A stretch of DNA of 64,000 nt from an uncultured Dialister sp. (GCA_900541485.1 UQJW01000007.1:29245-93244), one strand, 5' to 3'. Shown: positions 1 to 9,321, numbered from the stretch's first letter. Notes: generated from the letters alone by a model not told the origin. Made by a program: numbers and translations.

Positions 1-2
1 CG

Positions 3-134
3 GACAAATCTCACAAGGAGTATTATATCGTTTATAAATGGTTGTGTCAAGCTGATTACAGTACATTCTTTATGATTATTATCATAGCATCGGCTTTATC
101 TCTCATTTTAATTTTACTCTTCATCAGTATATAA
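3..134 (+). CDS. C-terminal fragment of a membrane protein (partial at window edge)
   Basis: An open frame enters from the left edge and stops with TAA at 132-134, giving about 43 residues. The fragment has a polar stretch followed by a strongly hydrophobic terminal segment rich in Ile and Leu, consistent with a last transmembrane helix. The N-terminus lies outside the window, so no family can be named. It converges with ftsH, and a hairpin lies between the two genes. The short length leaves some doubt that it is a real gene end. Confidence 0.45.
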   Translation, partial: DKSHKEYYIVYKWLCQADYSTFFMIIIIASALSLILILLFISI

Positions 135-178
135 AAACTGCACTCTCCCCAAAAGATTTTCGAAAAGAATGCAGTTTA
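130..178 (-). terminator. Rho-independent terminator after ftsH
   Basis: An 8-bp inverted repeat (AAACTGCA at 135-142, TGCAGTTT at 170-177) with a 27-nt loop. On the minus strand the stem runs into a T-run, which fits ftsH termination. It lies between convergent genes and may act in both directions. Confidence 0.55.
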
Positions 179-194
179 TGTTGAAAATTTTCAG

Positions 195-2096
195 CTATTC
201 TCCAAACAGAGGAGCCGGTCCTCTGGGTGGAAGATCAGGTGCAGACAGCCCGCTTTCGTTATTATCATTATTTTCCTGTCCCGGTTCTTCTTCCGGCGGA
301 TAAATAGAATGATACTTAAATAAGTTCTTAACTTGCTCGCTGTTGATTGTTTCTACATCGAGAAGTGCTTTGGCCATAGCTTTTAATACATCTATATGCG
401 CAGTCAAGGTTTCCATTGTGTCATTGTATGCTTCATCCAAGTACTTATGCATTTCTTCATCGATAATCGTTGCAACCGCTTCTCCATAGTTTCTTTCGGA
501 ACCAAGTTGTTTCCCCAAGAAAATCTGTTCCTGATGTTCACCAAATATCATCGGTCCCAATCGGTCACTCATACCCCATTCCATAATCATCTTGCGCAGA
601 ATGCTTGTAACTTGCTGAAGATCGCCTGATGCTCCGCTGGAAATTTCATTAAATATAATTTGCTCTGCACATCTGCCGCCAAGGGCAACACGAAGTTGCG
701 CCAACAAATGGGATTTGGTAATAAAAGAGCGTTCTTCTTGAGGAAGCATCATGGTGTATCCGCCTGCCTGTCCGCGAGGAATAATTGTTACCTTGTGCAC
801 AGGATCTGCATGTTCAAGCACAGTAGCCATAATTGCATGACCTGACTCATGATAAGCCGTGATTTTTCTTTCTTCATCACTTACTTTATGACTCTTCCGT
901 TCCGGTCCGTAGCTGACTTTCTCGCTTGCTTCTTCCATATCTGCCATAGAAATCGTCTTACGGTTCTCCCGGGCTGCAAGCAATGCCGCCTCGTTTAAAA
1001 GATTAGCAATATCTGCCCCGGTAAATCCCGGAATTTTCTTTGCAATTGTTTTTAAATCAATATCAGGATCTAAAGGTTTATTTCTGGCATGTACTTTCAG
1101 AATTGCAATCCTGCCTGCCAAGTCCGGGCGCCCTACGACGACGCGGCGATCAAATCTGCCGGGACGTAATAAAGCCGGATCTAAAATATCAGGACGGTTT
1201 GTTGCGGCAAGAGTAATAATTCCTTCATTTGCCCCAAATCCATCCATCTCAACCAATAATTGATTCAGCGTCTGTTCTCTTTCGTCATGGCCGCCGCCAA
1301 GTCCCGAGCCGCGCTGCCGGCCAACGGCATCTATTTCATCGATAAACACAATGCATGGTGCATTTTTCTTTGCCTGGGCAAATAAATCTCTCACTCGGGA
1401 AGCACCTACACCGACAAACATTTCCACAAAATCGGAGCCGGAAATAGAGAAAAACGGAACTTTTGCTTCTCCTGCCACTGCCTTCGCCAGAAGTGTCTTC
1501 CCCGTTCCGGGTGGTCCTACCAAAAGAACCCCCTTAGGGATTTTCGCACCTATAGCGGTATATCTACCCGGATTTTTTAAAAAGTCTACTACTTCTGCCA
1601 ATTCTTCTTTTGCCTCATCTTCTCCGGCGACATCAGAAAAATCAACATGTACTTGTCCTTCTCCACTCATTTTAGCCCGTGATTTCCCAAAGCTCATGAC
1701 GCGACCGCCTCCGCCTTGGGTTTGATTCATAATCCAAAACCAAACTGCGACCAAAATTAAGATAGGAAGCAACGATGATAAAAGACTCATCCACCACGAA
1801 GGCTGTTCCGGTGGCTTCGCAGTAATAACAACATTCCCTTCTGTCATTTTTTCTACAATTTTCATATCATTATTAGGGATATATGTAGAAAATTCTGTTC
1901 CGTCTTTCAGTTTGCCCTTGATTGAATTCTCAGTCATTACAACTGAAGCAACATTTTTCTTTTCAATCTGGGAAACAAAATCACTGTATGCCATTTCTGC
2001 AAGCTTATCTTGCGGATGAACAAAGGTATTGAATATCGCAACAGCTATGACCATTAAAAAGACATAGAGTGCCACATTCTTTACAAACTTATTCAA
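195..2096 (-). CDS. ftsH: ATP-dependent zinc metalloprotease FtsH
   Basis: Membrane-anchored AAA+ protease that extracts and degrades misfolded membrane proteins and short-lived regulators. The 633-aa protein has the full family layout: an N-terminal transmembrane helix (about residues 7-25), an extracytoplasmic domain, a second helix (about 101-123), a Gly-rich linker, Walker A GPPGTGKT at 194-201, Walker B FIDEID at 251-256, and the zinc-binding HESGH motif at 416-420. The start is a TTG codon. A GGAGG ribosome site at 2103-2107 lies six bases upstream, and no ATG in frame is better placed. It follows hpt and tilS, the usual Firmicute order, after a 129-bp gap that may hold its own promoter. 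Confidence 0.97.
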   Translation of the reverse strand: MNKFVKNVALYVFLMVIAVAIFNTFVHPQDKLAEMAYSDFVSQIEKKNVASVVMTENSIKGKLKDGTEFSTYIPNNDMKIVEKMTEGNVVITAKPPEQPSWWMSLLSSLLPILILVAVWFWIMNQTQGGGGRVMSFGKSRAKMSGEGQVHVDFSDVAGEDEAKEELAEVVDFLKNPGRYTAIGAKIPKGVLLVGPPGTGKTLLAKAVAGEAKVPFFSISGSDFVEMFVGVGASRVRDLFAQAKKNAPCIVFIDEIDAVGRQRGSGLGGGHDEREQTLNQLLVEMDGFGANEGIITLAATNRPDILDPALLRPGRFDRRVVVGRPDLAGRIAILKVHARNKPLDPDIDLKTIAKKIPGFTGADIANLLNEAALLAARENRKTISMADMEEASEKVSYGPERKSHKVSDEERKITAYHESGHAIMATVLEHADPVHKVTIIPRGQAGGYTMMLPQEERSFITKSHLLAQLRVALGGRCAEQIIFNEISSGASGDLQQVTSILRKMIMEWGMSDRLGPMIFGEHQEQIFLGKQLGSERNYGEAVATIIDEEMHKYLDEAYNDTMETLTAHIDVLKAMAKALLDVETINSEQVKNLFKYHSIYPPEEEPGQENNDNNESGLSAPDLPPRGPAPLFGE

Positions 2097-2150
2097 GCTA
2101 ATCCTCCTTCTCTTATTCAGAGTAAAATTATTTTAAAGCTCTAATGACTA

Positions 2151-2180
2151 ATTTTATCATATACTTGTTGATTTAAGCAA
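2151..2180 (-). promoter_or_regulatory. Possible ftsH promoter
   Basis: On the minus strand, TTGCTT (2175-2180) and TAAAAT (2151-2156) are separated by 18 bp, and a TG sits one base before the -10 box (extended -10). It lies in the hpt-ftsH gap. The -35 match is only moderate. Confidence 0.4.
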
Positions 2181-2225
2181 CTTTGATAAACGCCACGCGA
2201 ACTGTTATTCCCCCACTTTGAAAGC

Positions 2226-2777
2226 TCATTTTCTCGTATAGATATCGCTTTTTAAGGTGCATACTGCCGGAAGATTTCTATATCTTTCCGCATAGTCACA
2301 TCCGTACCCCACAATAAATTGATCAGGCACATCAAAGCCTACATATTTTAACGGTACTTCTTTTTTCCGTCTCTCTTTTTTATTTAAGCAAACCGCAATT
2401 TCTACAGATTCCGCTCCTCTTTTTTGAAGCAACGTAACAAGTAAAGACAGTGTAATACCGGTATCTATAATATCTTCAACTATGATAATATGTTTTCCCT
2501 GCACATCTTTGTCCAAGTCTTTTCTTATATTTACACTCCCTGAAGATATCGTGTCATCACCATAACTGGAAATACACATGGTATCTAATGTAACAGGTAA
2601 ATCAATTTCACGCATTAAGTCACAAAGGAAAGGCATTGCCCCCTTTAATATGCCTACCAAAACAATATTTTTCCCCTCATAATCTTTCGTTATTTCTTTA
2701 CCTAATTCATGGATACGATGCGCCAGCATAGATTGGGTGATTAAAACCTTATCAATATCTTTTTCTAAATTTTTCAT
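2226..2777 (-). CDS. hpt: Hypoxanthine phosphoribosyltransferase
   Basis: Purine salvage enzyme that joins hypoxanthine or guanine to PRPP, giving IMP or GMP. The 183-aa length is normal for the family. The PRPP-binding motif, hydrophobic residues followed by EDIIDTG, lies at about 97-108. The start ATG follows a GGGAG ribosome site. The gene begins four bases after tilS stops, so the two are very likely co-transcribed. The tilS-hpt-ftsH order matches Bacillus and relatives. Confidence 0.95.
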   Translation of the reverse strand: MKNLEKDIDKVLITQSMLAHRIHELGKEITKDYEGKNIVLVGILKGAMPFLCDLMREIDLPVTLDTMCISSYGDDTISSGSVNIRKDLDKDVQGKHIIIVEDIIDTGITLSLLVTLLQKRGAESVEIAVCLNKKERRKKEVPLKYVGFDVPDQFIVGYGCDYAERYRNLPAVCTLKSDIYTRK

Positions 2778-2781
2778 TTTC

Positions 2782-4194
2782 TTAACTCTCCCTCTCTAAT
2801 GTTATCAGCAAATATTTTTTTGTGGCTTTACCCGGATTCGCAAAGTTGCTTCCTCGCAGAAAAGCAATCCAATATACATGGTTTTCGTCGGCTAAAATCG
2901 GCCAACCGTCTCTTTTCTCACGCGGAATTTGTAAATCCTGCATGACCCGTGTCAACTTTTTAGAACCGCCCATTCCTCGGGGAGAAAAAATATCTCCTTC
3001 TTTTTTATTTCTCACCACGAGATGTCCGACCTGCTGCGCGTCAAGAATAAATTGATTTCGGAATATTTGTACAGGCGGCAGGGTACATTCATCAACCTTC
3101 ATTATCCAACCATCTTTTGTGGTGGACATACTGTTTATTATATCAGCATTTGATAAATGAGGACATCTGAAATCAACCAAAGACTTTTCTCCGGTCCATT
3201 CTGTTCCATAATGTGTATCACCCTTTTGAATATTAACATTTCCATAAGCAATATTTATCATATTTCCGGAGGAAGACGACATGTGACCTGTTTGTCCGTA
3301 CTCAATCAGATGAATAAACTTCTCTATTCCCTCAAAATTAGGAATTCTTTGTGAAATACAAAAACAAATTTCCCGTAAAACCCTCCGTTTTAATGACAAA
3401 CTTAAGGACAAAAATTGTTTTATCGGGAAAGTATATCGTTCCGCTTCGGCAGTCACCTTTTCTTTTATAAATTTTTTCGCCAGCTCTTGAAGAAATAAAT
3501 CATCCTCTCGCAAAATATCTCCCATTCTCAAAACAGATTTTTCCACGCCCGGATTATATTGCTTTAGAGCGGGTATCAGTTCCAATCGAATTTTATTTCG
3601 CATCGCATCAGTAACATCATTGGTTTCGTCATGACATGCTTTATAGGGAAATACTTTTAAAAATTCCAAAATTTCCTGTTTGGTTACAGCTAAAAACGGG
3701 CGTATTAAATCGCCATACTTTGCTTTCATTCCCGAAAGCCCCAGTAATCCGCTTCCTTTAATCATGTGATATAGAATTGTTTCTACCTGGTCATTTCCGT
3801 GGTGTGCGATGGCAATTTTATCATACCTGCCCAAACTTCTAACCTCTCGGAGTGCTTTATACCTCAATTCTCTCGCGACCGTTTCAACAGATCCTCCATG
3901 CTCAACGCTTTTAAGTACATCAATATCTTTCAAAAAGAAATCTATGTTTAAATCGCTACATACTCCTTGAACAAACTTGGCTTCTTCAACTGCTATATCC
4001 CGTAAGTGATGATTTACACAACAGCACCCTAAAGTGATTTCTGCTTTTGGTGCAATTTGATGCATGGCAAGCAAAAGCGCCAGCGAATCAGGTCCGCCGG
4101 ACACAGCAACAAGTATTTTTTCTCCGCTTTTCCAAAGTTCGTTCCGCATTGCATAAGCAGTGACTTTTTCAATAAACAATTCCTGATTTGTCAT
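2782..4194 (-). CDS. tilS: tRNA(Ile)-lysidine synthase
   Basis: Makes lysidine at the wobble base of the CAU-anticodon isoleucine tRNA so that it reads AUA. It has the N-terminal PP-loop ATPase domain with SGGPDS at about residues 32-37 and the longer C-terminal substrate-binding region, 470 aa in all. I chose the ATG at 4194; an in-frame TTG at 4203 is also possible, and neither has a strong ribosome site. The gene directly follows the ppx-like gene and lies just before hpt, so translation may be coupled. It is expected to be essential. Confidence 0.93.
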   Translation of the reverse strand: MTNQELFIEKVTAYAMRNELWKSGEKILVAVSGGPDSLALLLAMHQIAPKAEITLGCCCVNHHLRDIAVEEAKFVQGVCSDLNIDFFLKDIDVLKSVEHGGSVETVARELRYKALREVRSLGRYDKIAIAHHGNDQVETILYHMIKGSGLLGLSGMKAKYGDLIRPFLAVTKQEILEFLKVFPYKACHDETNDVTDAMRNKIRLELIPALKQYNPGVEKSVLRMGDILREDDLFLQELAKKFIKEKVTAEAERYTFPIKQFLSLSLSLKRRVLREICFCISQRIPNFEGIEKFIHLIEYGQTGHMSSSSGNMINIAYGNVNIQKGDTHYGTEWTGEKSLVDFRCPHLSNADIINSMSTTKDGWIMKVDECTLPPVQIFRNQFILDAQQVGHLVVRNKKEGDIFSPRGMGGSKKLTRVMQDLQIPREKRDGWPILADENHVYWIAFLRGSNFANPGKATKKYLLITLERES

Positions 4195-4203
4195 TTCAAT
4201 CAA

Positions 4204-5115
4204 CTAATCTTTAGGCATAACAATATCTGCATCAAGCAAACCTTCACTTAAATCCCTGTCGCTTACACGAATTTCAGGAATAGCAAAATATTCCATAAGT
4301 GCATCTAAAATCACAACTCCGGCAACAATAATATCAGCCCGTTCCGGCCTCAATCCCGGCAGATGACATCTTTCATCATACGTCATATGACATAGCCGTT
4401 CCAAAAGACCTGTTACCGTGTCTTGATTCATAATGTATCCTTGAACCTTTGATGAATCATATATCTCCAGTTCTTGTAGGATTGCTGCCATTGATGTCGC
4501 CGTTCCGCCAACAGCTATCCAATTTTTCACGGCATTCGCTTCATTGATCAAATCTGTACGGCGAAACATATCAAAACAGTATTTTTTTATTTCCCCCAAT
4601 CCGCGAGGCGAGGTAGAGTCAAACAAATGCGAGCATCTGACAGCCCCGAGATGGAAACTGTATCGCATCCCTATATCATTACCGAAGCCAAGGCATATCT
4701 CCGTAGATCCTCCGCCAATATCCACAACGGAAGTGATAACACCAGAATTTCCGGCGGCTCCCATATAACTATAAAAAGCTTCTTCCCTGCCGGACAAAAT
4801 CCTGACGGGAATACCCGTTGAGGAATAAATCTCGTCAGCAAACTCGGCACCATTAACCGCATCCCGCATGATAGATGTACCATACCCTTTGATATCCGCA
4901 TATCCGTCAAGCTTTGCCATATCTGAAAATTCTCGGATTGCTTTCAAAGTTCTTTCTTTTGCCGCCTCTAAAATTTTGCTGCTGTCACTCATTCCCTCAC
5001 CTAGGCGGGTACTGTTTATTTCTTTTTTGCAAATTATCCAGTCTTCACTTTCATTTCTTTCCGCCTCAAGCAAACGAACTGAGTTTGTACCTATATCGAT
5101 AATAGCTCTTTTCAT
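4204..5115 (-). CDS. Ppx/GppA family exopolyphosphatase/phosphatase
   Basis: Member of the sugar-kinase/Hsp70-fold phosphatases that act on polyphosphate or pppGpp. The N-terminal DIGTNS phosphate motif is at residues 7-12, and a second Gly-rich phosphate loop (DIGGGSTEI) lies near residue 132. At 303 aa it matches the short Ppx/GppA form. The ATG at 5115 is preferred over an upstream in-frame ATG at 5130 because GGAGG sits five bases before it. It heads the tilS-hpt-ftsH set. Whether polyphosphate or pppGpp is the substrate cannot be told from sequence. Confidence 0.88.
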   Translation of the reverse strand: MKRAIIDIGTNSVRLLEAERNESEDWIICKKEINSTRLGEGMSDSSKILEAAKERTLKAIREFSDMAKLDGYADIKGYGTSIMRDAVNGAEFADEIYSSTGIPVRILSGREEAFYSYMGAAGNSGVITSVVDIGGGSTEICLGFGNDIGMRYSFHLGAVRCSHLFDSTSPRGLGEIKKYCFDMFRRTDLINEANAVKNWIAVGGTATSMAAILQELEIYDSSKVQGYIMNQDTVTGLLERLCHMTYDERCHLPGLRPERADIIVAGVVILDALMEYFAIPEIRVSDRDLSEGLLDADIVMPKD

Positions 5116-5181
5116 ACAATCCTCCTGCATTTCTGCTATTTATCATTTCGCCATGATTTCTTATATTGCATTTTATCACAA

Positions 5182-5214
5182 AATAAAACCGCTTTTCATT
5201 AAATGAACAGCGGC
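5182..5214 (-). terminator. Terminator after the S1-domain gene
   Basis: Imperfect hairpin (5189-5200 with 5202-5213) followed on the minus strand by a T-rich tract (TTTTATTTT). It lies just downstream of the S1-domain gene and upstream of the ppx-like gene. Confidence 0.6.
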
Positions 5215-5239
5215 CAGCTTTTCCTATGTAATTCAACGG

Positions 5240-5755
5240 CTAATCAGATCGTTTAGCTCCTCGTCCACCACGTTTGGATTCTACATTCCTTTTTAAATCA
5301 AGCAGTCTTTCATCGCTGTCTTTCAAAAAACGGCTAAGCTTATCTTCAAAAGAGGTGGTATTTGATTTGTTCACACTTCGGAATCCTGTATTTTTAGACG
5401 AGTAAAAGTGTTTACTGTCCTTTTCTCCAAAAGAATCGTGATTATTATCATTTCGCCCGAAATTATTATCGGTATAATGATCCTTCTTAAAATGTTCCCT
5501 CTTTTTTTCCTGAAGATCACCGGATGGCACCTGTTTAATTGATAAAGCTATTTTTCCCTTATCATCAACAGACAATATTTTAACTTTAACCTTATCGTTA
5601 ATTTTCAGATAATCATTGACATCACTTACATATTCACTTGCCACTTCTGAAATATGTACAAGCCCTACTTTTTTATCACCAAGTTCAACAAACACACCAA
5701 ATTTGGCTAAACCGGTAACCTTCCCCTCAACAATATTTCCGACCTCTAAAGCCAT
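5240..5755 (-). CDS. S1 RNA-binding domain protein (YabR/GSP13-like)
   Basis: The first 75 or so residues form one S1 OB-fold RNA-binding domain with the typical GxVxGxVxxxxxFGxFV opening and the VHISE segment. The remaining 95 residues are hydrophilic, rich in Asn, Asp, Lys and Ser, probably disordered, and end in a basic Arg/Lys/Gly tail. The 171-aa size and position after divIC match the Bacillus divIC-yabR pair. It probably binds RNA or ribosomes, but no enzymatic role is visible. It has its own strong promoter, so it need not depend on divIC transcription. Confidence 0.85.
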   Translation of the reverse strand: MALEVGNIVEGKVTGLAKFGVFVELGDKKVGLVHISEVASEYVSDVNDYLKINDKVKVKILSVDDKGKIALSIKQVPSGDLQEKKREHFKKDHYTDNNFGRNDNNHDSFGEKDSKHFYSSKNTGFRSVNKSNTTSFEDKLSRFLKDSDERLLDLKRNVESKRGGRGAKRSD

Positions 5756-5798
5756 GTATAAATAAAGCCCTCCCTAAAACTGCAAATATATATACGTC

Positions 5799-5827
5799 AT
5801 TATACGAAACTTCCTATTAAAGTGCAA
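5799..5827 (-). promoter_or_regulatory. Sigma-A type promoter for the S1-domain gene
   Basis: Minus-strand TTGCAC (5822-5827), 17-bp spacer, TATAAT (5799-5804). Transcription would start near 5792, about 37 bases before the start codon. Confidence 0.75.
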
Positions 5828-5897
5828 TATTCTTTTTTAGGAAAAAGAAGAAATTAAATACCATAAACAAGCATGTCTTTTCCGGTTACTGAGTTAT

Positions 5898-6197
5898 TTA
5901 TTTGACATAAGGAACTTCGTTCTCTTTCACCAAACCTAAATCTTCTCTGGCTTTCTTTTCTATCACCTTGGGATCTCTGAGACTATCCGCTTTCTCCTTG
6001 AGTTGTTCTTTCTCTTCAAGAAGTCGTTCCCGTTCTTCCAGCAATTGTGTTTCCTGTCTATGAATTTGATAAATATTGTATAAATTACGGCATAAAATAA
6101 GAATAACAATAAGCACAGAAACAGCAAGAGCTCGCCGGAAAAATGAGTTCTTCCGAAAAATCCGTGTCAATATACCCGCATTCTTACTTTTCCGCAT
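5898..6197 (-). CDS. divIC: Septum formation initiator DivIC/FtsB
   Basis: Small bitopic division protein of 99 aa. A basic cytoplasmic N-terminus is followed by one transmembrane helix (about 22-40), then a heptad-rich coiled coil (about 48-80) and a short C-terminal region with a KKAREDLGLV-type motif typical of FtsB/DivIC. It is expected to act with FtsL and FtsQ/DivIB at the septum. The start codon lies inside the end of the upstream carboxypeptidase gene (31-bp overlap). The AAAGGAG ribosome site is also inside that gene, so the overlap looks real and suggests co-expression. Confidence 0.88.
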   Translation of the reverse strand: MRKSKNAGILTRIFRKNSFFRRALAVSVLIVILILCRNLYNIYQIHRQETQLLEERERLLEEKEQLKEKADSLRDPKVIEKKAREDLGLVKENEVPYVK

Positions 6198-7171
6198 TTA
6201 GGCTCCTTTCCTAACATCTGATTTACAAATTTATAAACCGGAGATTCCTCATCAAGCTTTCTTTCATAATCTTCCCATGCCTGTACTGCATTAAAGCCGT
6301 AATCAAGCCATTTAGGTACATCTTGCCAACGGTATGGGTCATTATAAACAGCCACAATTATAAGTTGTCCGTTTCTTTCTGCCGAAGCCACCAGACAATC
6401 TCCTGCTGCTTCTGTCATCCCCGTTTTAATACCATTGACACCCGCATATCCGCTATCAAGTAATTCATTTCTGTTTTCTATATTCCGGAAAATACCATTT
6501 TTATATTTCATAGAATATTGCTTTTCTTTGACAATTTTTCTGAACTCCCGGTTTTTCATTGCATACTGTGCAATTTTTACCATGTCATTAGACGTAGTAT
6601 AGTGGTTTACATCAGTAAGCCCGTTAGGATTTGAAAAGTGAGAATTAACAGCCCCAATCATTTCAGCCTTCTCATTCATCATTTTTATAAAATTATCATA
6701 AGACCCGCCTACGGTCTCTGCCACCGAAACAGCCGCATCATTTCCCGAAACCAGCATCATTCCATACAGCAATTCATGAAGAGAAATCGGCATGTCGGGA
6801 CGTAACCCTATATTTGTTCCGTCTTGTGCCATGGCCCGCTGAGAAACAACCGCGTTTTCCCCCAGTTTGCTTTCCCCTTCTTCCAATGCAATGATTGCTG
6901 TCAGTATTTTAGTCGTACTCGCCGGATAAATTTTTAACGTTCCTTCTTTTTCTGCAATCAGATCTCCCCTGTTTCCATCCAGCAAAGAGGCTGCAACTCC
7001 ATGCATTTCAGGTGGTACCGGAAGAACCGGTGGCTCGGGCGGTGGCGGAGTAACATATATTAGTATGCCTAAAATAAGTGTAACAAAAAGGCTTGCCCCA
7101 AAAATACCGGTAATAAAAAATCTGAAACAACCGCTGCTCTTTTTTCTTTTGTGGATTACATCCCGTTTCAT
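6167..7171 (-). CDS. D-alanyl-D-alanine carboxypeptidase (PBP5/DacF type)
   Basis: Low-molecular-weight penicillin-binding protein that trims the terminal D-Ala from peptidoglycan stem peptides. All three active-site motifs are present: SxxK (STTK, 85-88), SGN (142-144) and KTG (249-251). An N-terminal hydrophobic helix (about 17-40) followed by a Pro-rich linker anchors it at the outer face of the inner membrane. At 334 aa it is slightly shorter than E. coli PBP5, and there is no obvious C-terminal amphipathic anchor. It overlaps divIC by 31 bp, linking wall maturation and division. Confidence 0.92.
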   Translation of the reverse strand: MKRDVIHKRKKSSGCFRFFITGIFGASLFVTLILGILIYVTPPPPEPPVLPVPPEMHGVAASLLDGNRGDLIAEKEGTLKIYPASTTKILTAIIALEEGESKLGENAVVSQRAMAQDGTNIGLRPDMPISLHELLYGMMLVSGNDAAVSVAETVGGSYDNFIKMMNEKAEMIGAVNSHFSNPNGLTDVNHYTTSNDMVKIAQYAMKNREFRKIVKEKQYSMKYKNGIFRNIENRNELLDSGYAGVNGIKTGMTEAAGDCLVASAERNGQLIIVAVYNDPYRWQDVPKWLDYGFNAVQAWEDYERKLDEESPVYKFVNQMLGKEPKCGKVRMRVY

Positions 7172-7359
7172 TTCCGTCTGACTCTACTCTCCGATTCGAT
7201 ATTTTTTCTTGATTAAGCATACAATGTGTGTCTGTTAAAATTCTTTTCTTTACAATAAAGAGTTTTACTCATTTATATTAACATCTTTCCCCTCATTCAT
7301 GAAATAATTATTTATTCTTATTACAACTCTTTTATATTCTTTTTCGACTTGTATCGATA

Positions 7360-7394
7360 TGCTACAATAATTATACAAATAAAAGCTAAAGGAG
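7360..7394 (+). promoter_or_regulatory. Extended -10 promoter and ribosome site of the DUF1858 gene
   Basis: TGCTACAAT at 7360-7368 fits an extended -10 element; no good -35 is visible. AAGGAG at 7389-7394 lies six bases before the ATG. Confidence 0.45.
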
Positions 7395-7400
7395 TATATC

Positions 7401-8354
7401 ATGACCATCGATAATCTGACGTTTTCTCTTGAAATAGATTTCATTCCTGATATAGAAGACGGCCGGAAAAACTTTGAAAAAAGAATGGAAGATGTAGCAA
7501 AAAGGGTAGATGCTTCTTTCCATCTTGATTCAAAGTCAAGACCTGTTATTTCGGAACTTGCAAAAGAAAATATAGAAAAAACATTAAACGAGCTGGGGCT
7601 TCTTGCTTTCGGTATGTGGCCGTCCTGCATTCTAACCTGTACCATTGCAACCGCTCTGCCTATCCGTGCAGTAGGCATGTCCGATGGATGGGATGTTTAT
7701 ACCGGCACAAAAACATTTTTTGCTTTTGCCCAATTTCCTGCCGATGTTATCACTATTATGGTCAAAGCCTGCACTTTCTATTTAGAAAATTCCGACAATC
7801 AATCCTTTGATGAATTTATTGCATCAACCGGCTATGAATCCTTTCGCGATCATGTTTTAGGAAATACTTTGCCCGGTGGTTTTAATACTACAAACGATGA
7901 ATATAATTCCTCACAGAATAATTCTGATCTTCCTCCCTTGTCTGAAGGAGACTTTATTCGTCCCGAACATAATGTCATGCAAATTATAGACGTATATCCG
8001 GAAATGGGTGAATTTCTTATGGAGTATGGAATGTCCTGTGTAGGGTGCTTTGTTTCTTATGACGAAAATCTTTGGCAAGCTTCCCAGGCACATGGCATGG
8101 ACGTATTTGAAATTCTTGGCGAAATGAATGAATACATTGCCGACAAGTACAATAAATCTCTTCTTACTAAAGAAACACCTATGGAGGATATATTGACTTT
8201 ATATCCTCAACTTCTTACTGTTTTCCAACATGCAGGTATTCAAATGCCTAAAGAAATAAAAACTCCGATTAGATTATTATGCCAAGAAGCCGGTGTTGAT
8301 TTTGATAAATTTATAGAGACATGTAATTCACGCCTCCGGGGTGAAGAAAATTAA
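7401..8354 (+). CDS. DUF1858-domain protein
   Basis: A 317-aa soluble protein, apparently single-gene, between a divergent carboxypeptidase gene and a convergent transporter gene. The C-terminal third has two similar modules of the DUF1858 type (about 186-248 and 257-310). The first carries a CVGC motif at 213-216, as in the redox-linked DUF1858 proteins; the second lacks the Cys pair. The first 150 residues do not resemble a family I know and contain two more cysteines (76, 80) in a hydrophobic patch. A thiol or metal-related role is possible but unproven. It has its own extended -10 and ribosome site and ends at a strong terminator. Confidence 0.75.
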   Translation: MTIDNLTFSLEIDFIPDIEDGRKNFEKRMEDVAKRVDASFHLDSKSRPVISELAKENIEKTLNELGLLAFGMWPSCILTCTIATALPIRAVGMSDGWDVYTGTKTFFAFAQFPADVITIMVKACTFYLENSDNQSFDEFIASTGYESFRDHVLGNTLPGGFNTTNDEYNSSQNNSDLPPLSEGDFIRPEHNVMQIIDVYPEMGEFLMEYGMSCVGCFVSYDENLWQASQAHGMDVFEILGEMNEYIADKYNKSLLTKETPMEDILTLYPQLLTVFQHAGIQMPKEIKTPIRLLCQEAGVDFDKFIETCNSRLRGEEN

Positions 8355-8360
8355 TTTCAA

Positions 8361-8410
8361 ATAACAAAAAACGGACTATCCCGTTACAGCGATAGTCCGT
8401 TTTTTGTTAT
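8361..8410. terminator. Strong bidirectional terminator
   Basis: A perfect 20-bp inverted repeat (8361-8380 and 8391-8410) with a 10-nt loop. A-run and T-run arms allow termination on either strand, as expected between the convergent DUF1858 and ECF genes. Confidence 0.9.
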
Positions 8411-9094
8411 TTATTTTATTTTCCATCCTGATTTTTTCAACATAAGCACAATCGGTGTGATGATAATACCTGATACAATAGCTTCCGGAATACCATTCAT
8501 TGTCACAATCCCCATCAATAAATAGGCAAATCCCGAAACTGACATCTCGTGAGCTTCAGCATAAGGTATGCCGACCAAAATAAAAATAGATCCCAAAAAT
8601 AAAATCGTATTTGACAAAGATCCCAGAACAGCAGCAAAAGCGACTTTTAAGAAATCTTTAGCCGGCGTATATTTATATACAAAATAAGCTATTAATCCAA
8701 CGCTGATTCTTGGAACAATACAAATAAATGCATCATAGAGAATACTGTATTGAAGAATAAACTGCATCAGAAGACTCGGTCCGCGTAATGTTTGTATAAA
8801 AGAAAAGAGTCCAAACAAAAATCCTACAACCATTCCGACCTTCGGTCCTGCTACAACAGCACCTATAATCGTCGGAATATGCAAAATGGTCGCATGCATA
8901 AAGAGCAGAGGGATAAATCCATATCCGGTAAGACCTAAAAATATGGTAATACCGGCTAAAAGACCGGATACTGTCAGCTCCCTGATGGTCATAAATCCCT
9001 TCTTTTTGTAATCCGCTGCGGATTTTTCTTTTATATTTCGTTTTTTCTCAAGTGAAACTTTTTCCTTTTGTTCTTCTCTTACGTTGTTTTCCAT
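8411..9094 (-). CDS. ECF transporter S component (substrate unknown)
   Basis: Membrane protein of 227 aa with about six hydrophobic segments, following a long charged N-terminal extension of about 35 residues rich in Lys and Glu. The Ile-Pro-Thr-Ile-Ile-Gly-Ala loop and the final helices match energy-coupling-factor S components for vitamins or other micronutrients. No A or T component is in this window, so it probably shares a general ECF module encoded elsewhere. A strong promoter and a 107-nt leader lie upstream. I cannot assign the ligand; pantothenate, folate or similar vitamins are candidates only by family. Confidence 0.75.
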   Translation of the reverse strand: MENNVREEQKEKVSLEKKRNIKEKSAADYKKKGFMTIRELTVSGLLAGITIFLGLTGYGFIPLLFMHATILHIPTIIGAVVAGPKVGMVVGFLFGLFSFIQTLRGPSLLMQFILQYSILYDAFICIVPRISVGLIAYFVYKYTPAKDFLKVAFAAVLGSLSNTILFLGSIFILVGIPYAEAHEMSVSGFAYLLMGIVTMNGIPEAIVSGIIITPIVLMLKKSGWKIK

Positions 9095-9236
9095 AATGAA
9101 CCTCCGTTCTCATTCCATAAGGATACAAGGCGAATCAGACAACATTAACAAAAGTCCGGTTCATACTGATACCGGCTGTGACAGATAAAAACCTGCCAAT
9201 CACATTGTATTATAACTTACTTAATATGTCTGTCAA
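9095..9236 (-). promoter_or_regulatory. Promoter and 107-nt leader of the ECF gene
   Basis: Minus-strand TTGACA (9231-9236), 16-bp spacer, TATAAT (9209-9214). The mRNA would begin near 9202 and have about 107 nt before the ATG. The leader includes one clear hairpin (CCGGT/ACCGG arms) and a GGAGG ribosome site. I did not recognise a known riboswitch class in it. Confidence 0.7.
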
Positions 9237-9265
9237 TCTTTTTTATTTGCAAATATACGCTGACA

Positions 9266-9306
9266 ATAAAAAATACAGGTATGCAAATTTACATTCCTGT
9301 ATTTTG
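9266..9306 (-). terminator. Terminator after the DEAD-box helicase gene
   Basis: Ten-bp stem (9270-9279 with 9296-9305) followed on the minus strand by a T-run. It lies 16 bp past the helicase stop codon. Confidence 0.8.
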
Positions 9307-9321
9307 TAATAAAAAAATTAA

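Noticed and set aside
7265-7678. 137-aa minus-strand frame between the carboxypeptidase and DUF1858 genes
   Set aside because: Mostly antisense to the DUF1858 gene, which has a promoter and ribosome site.
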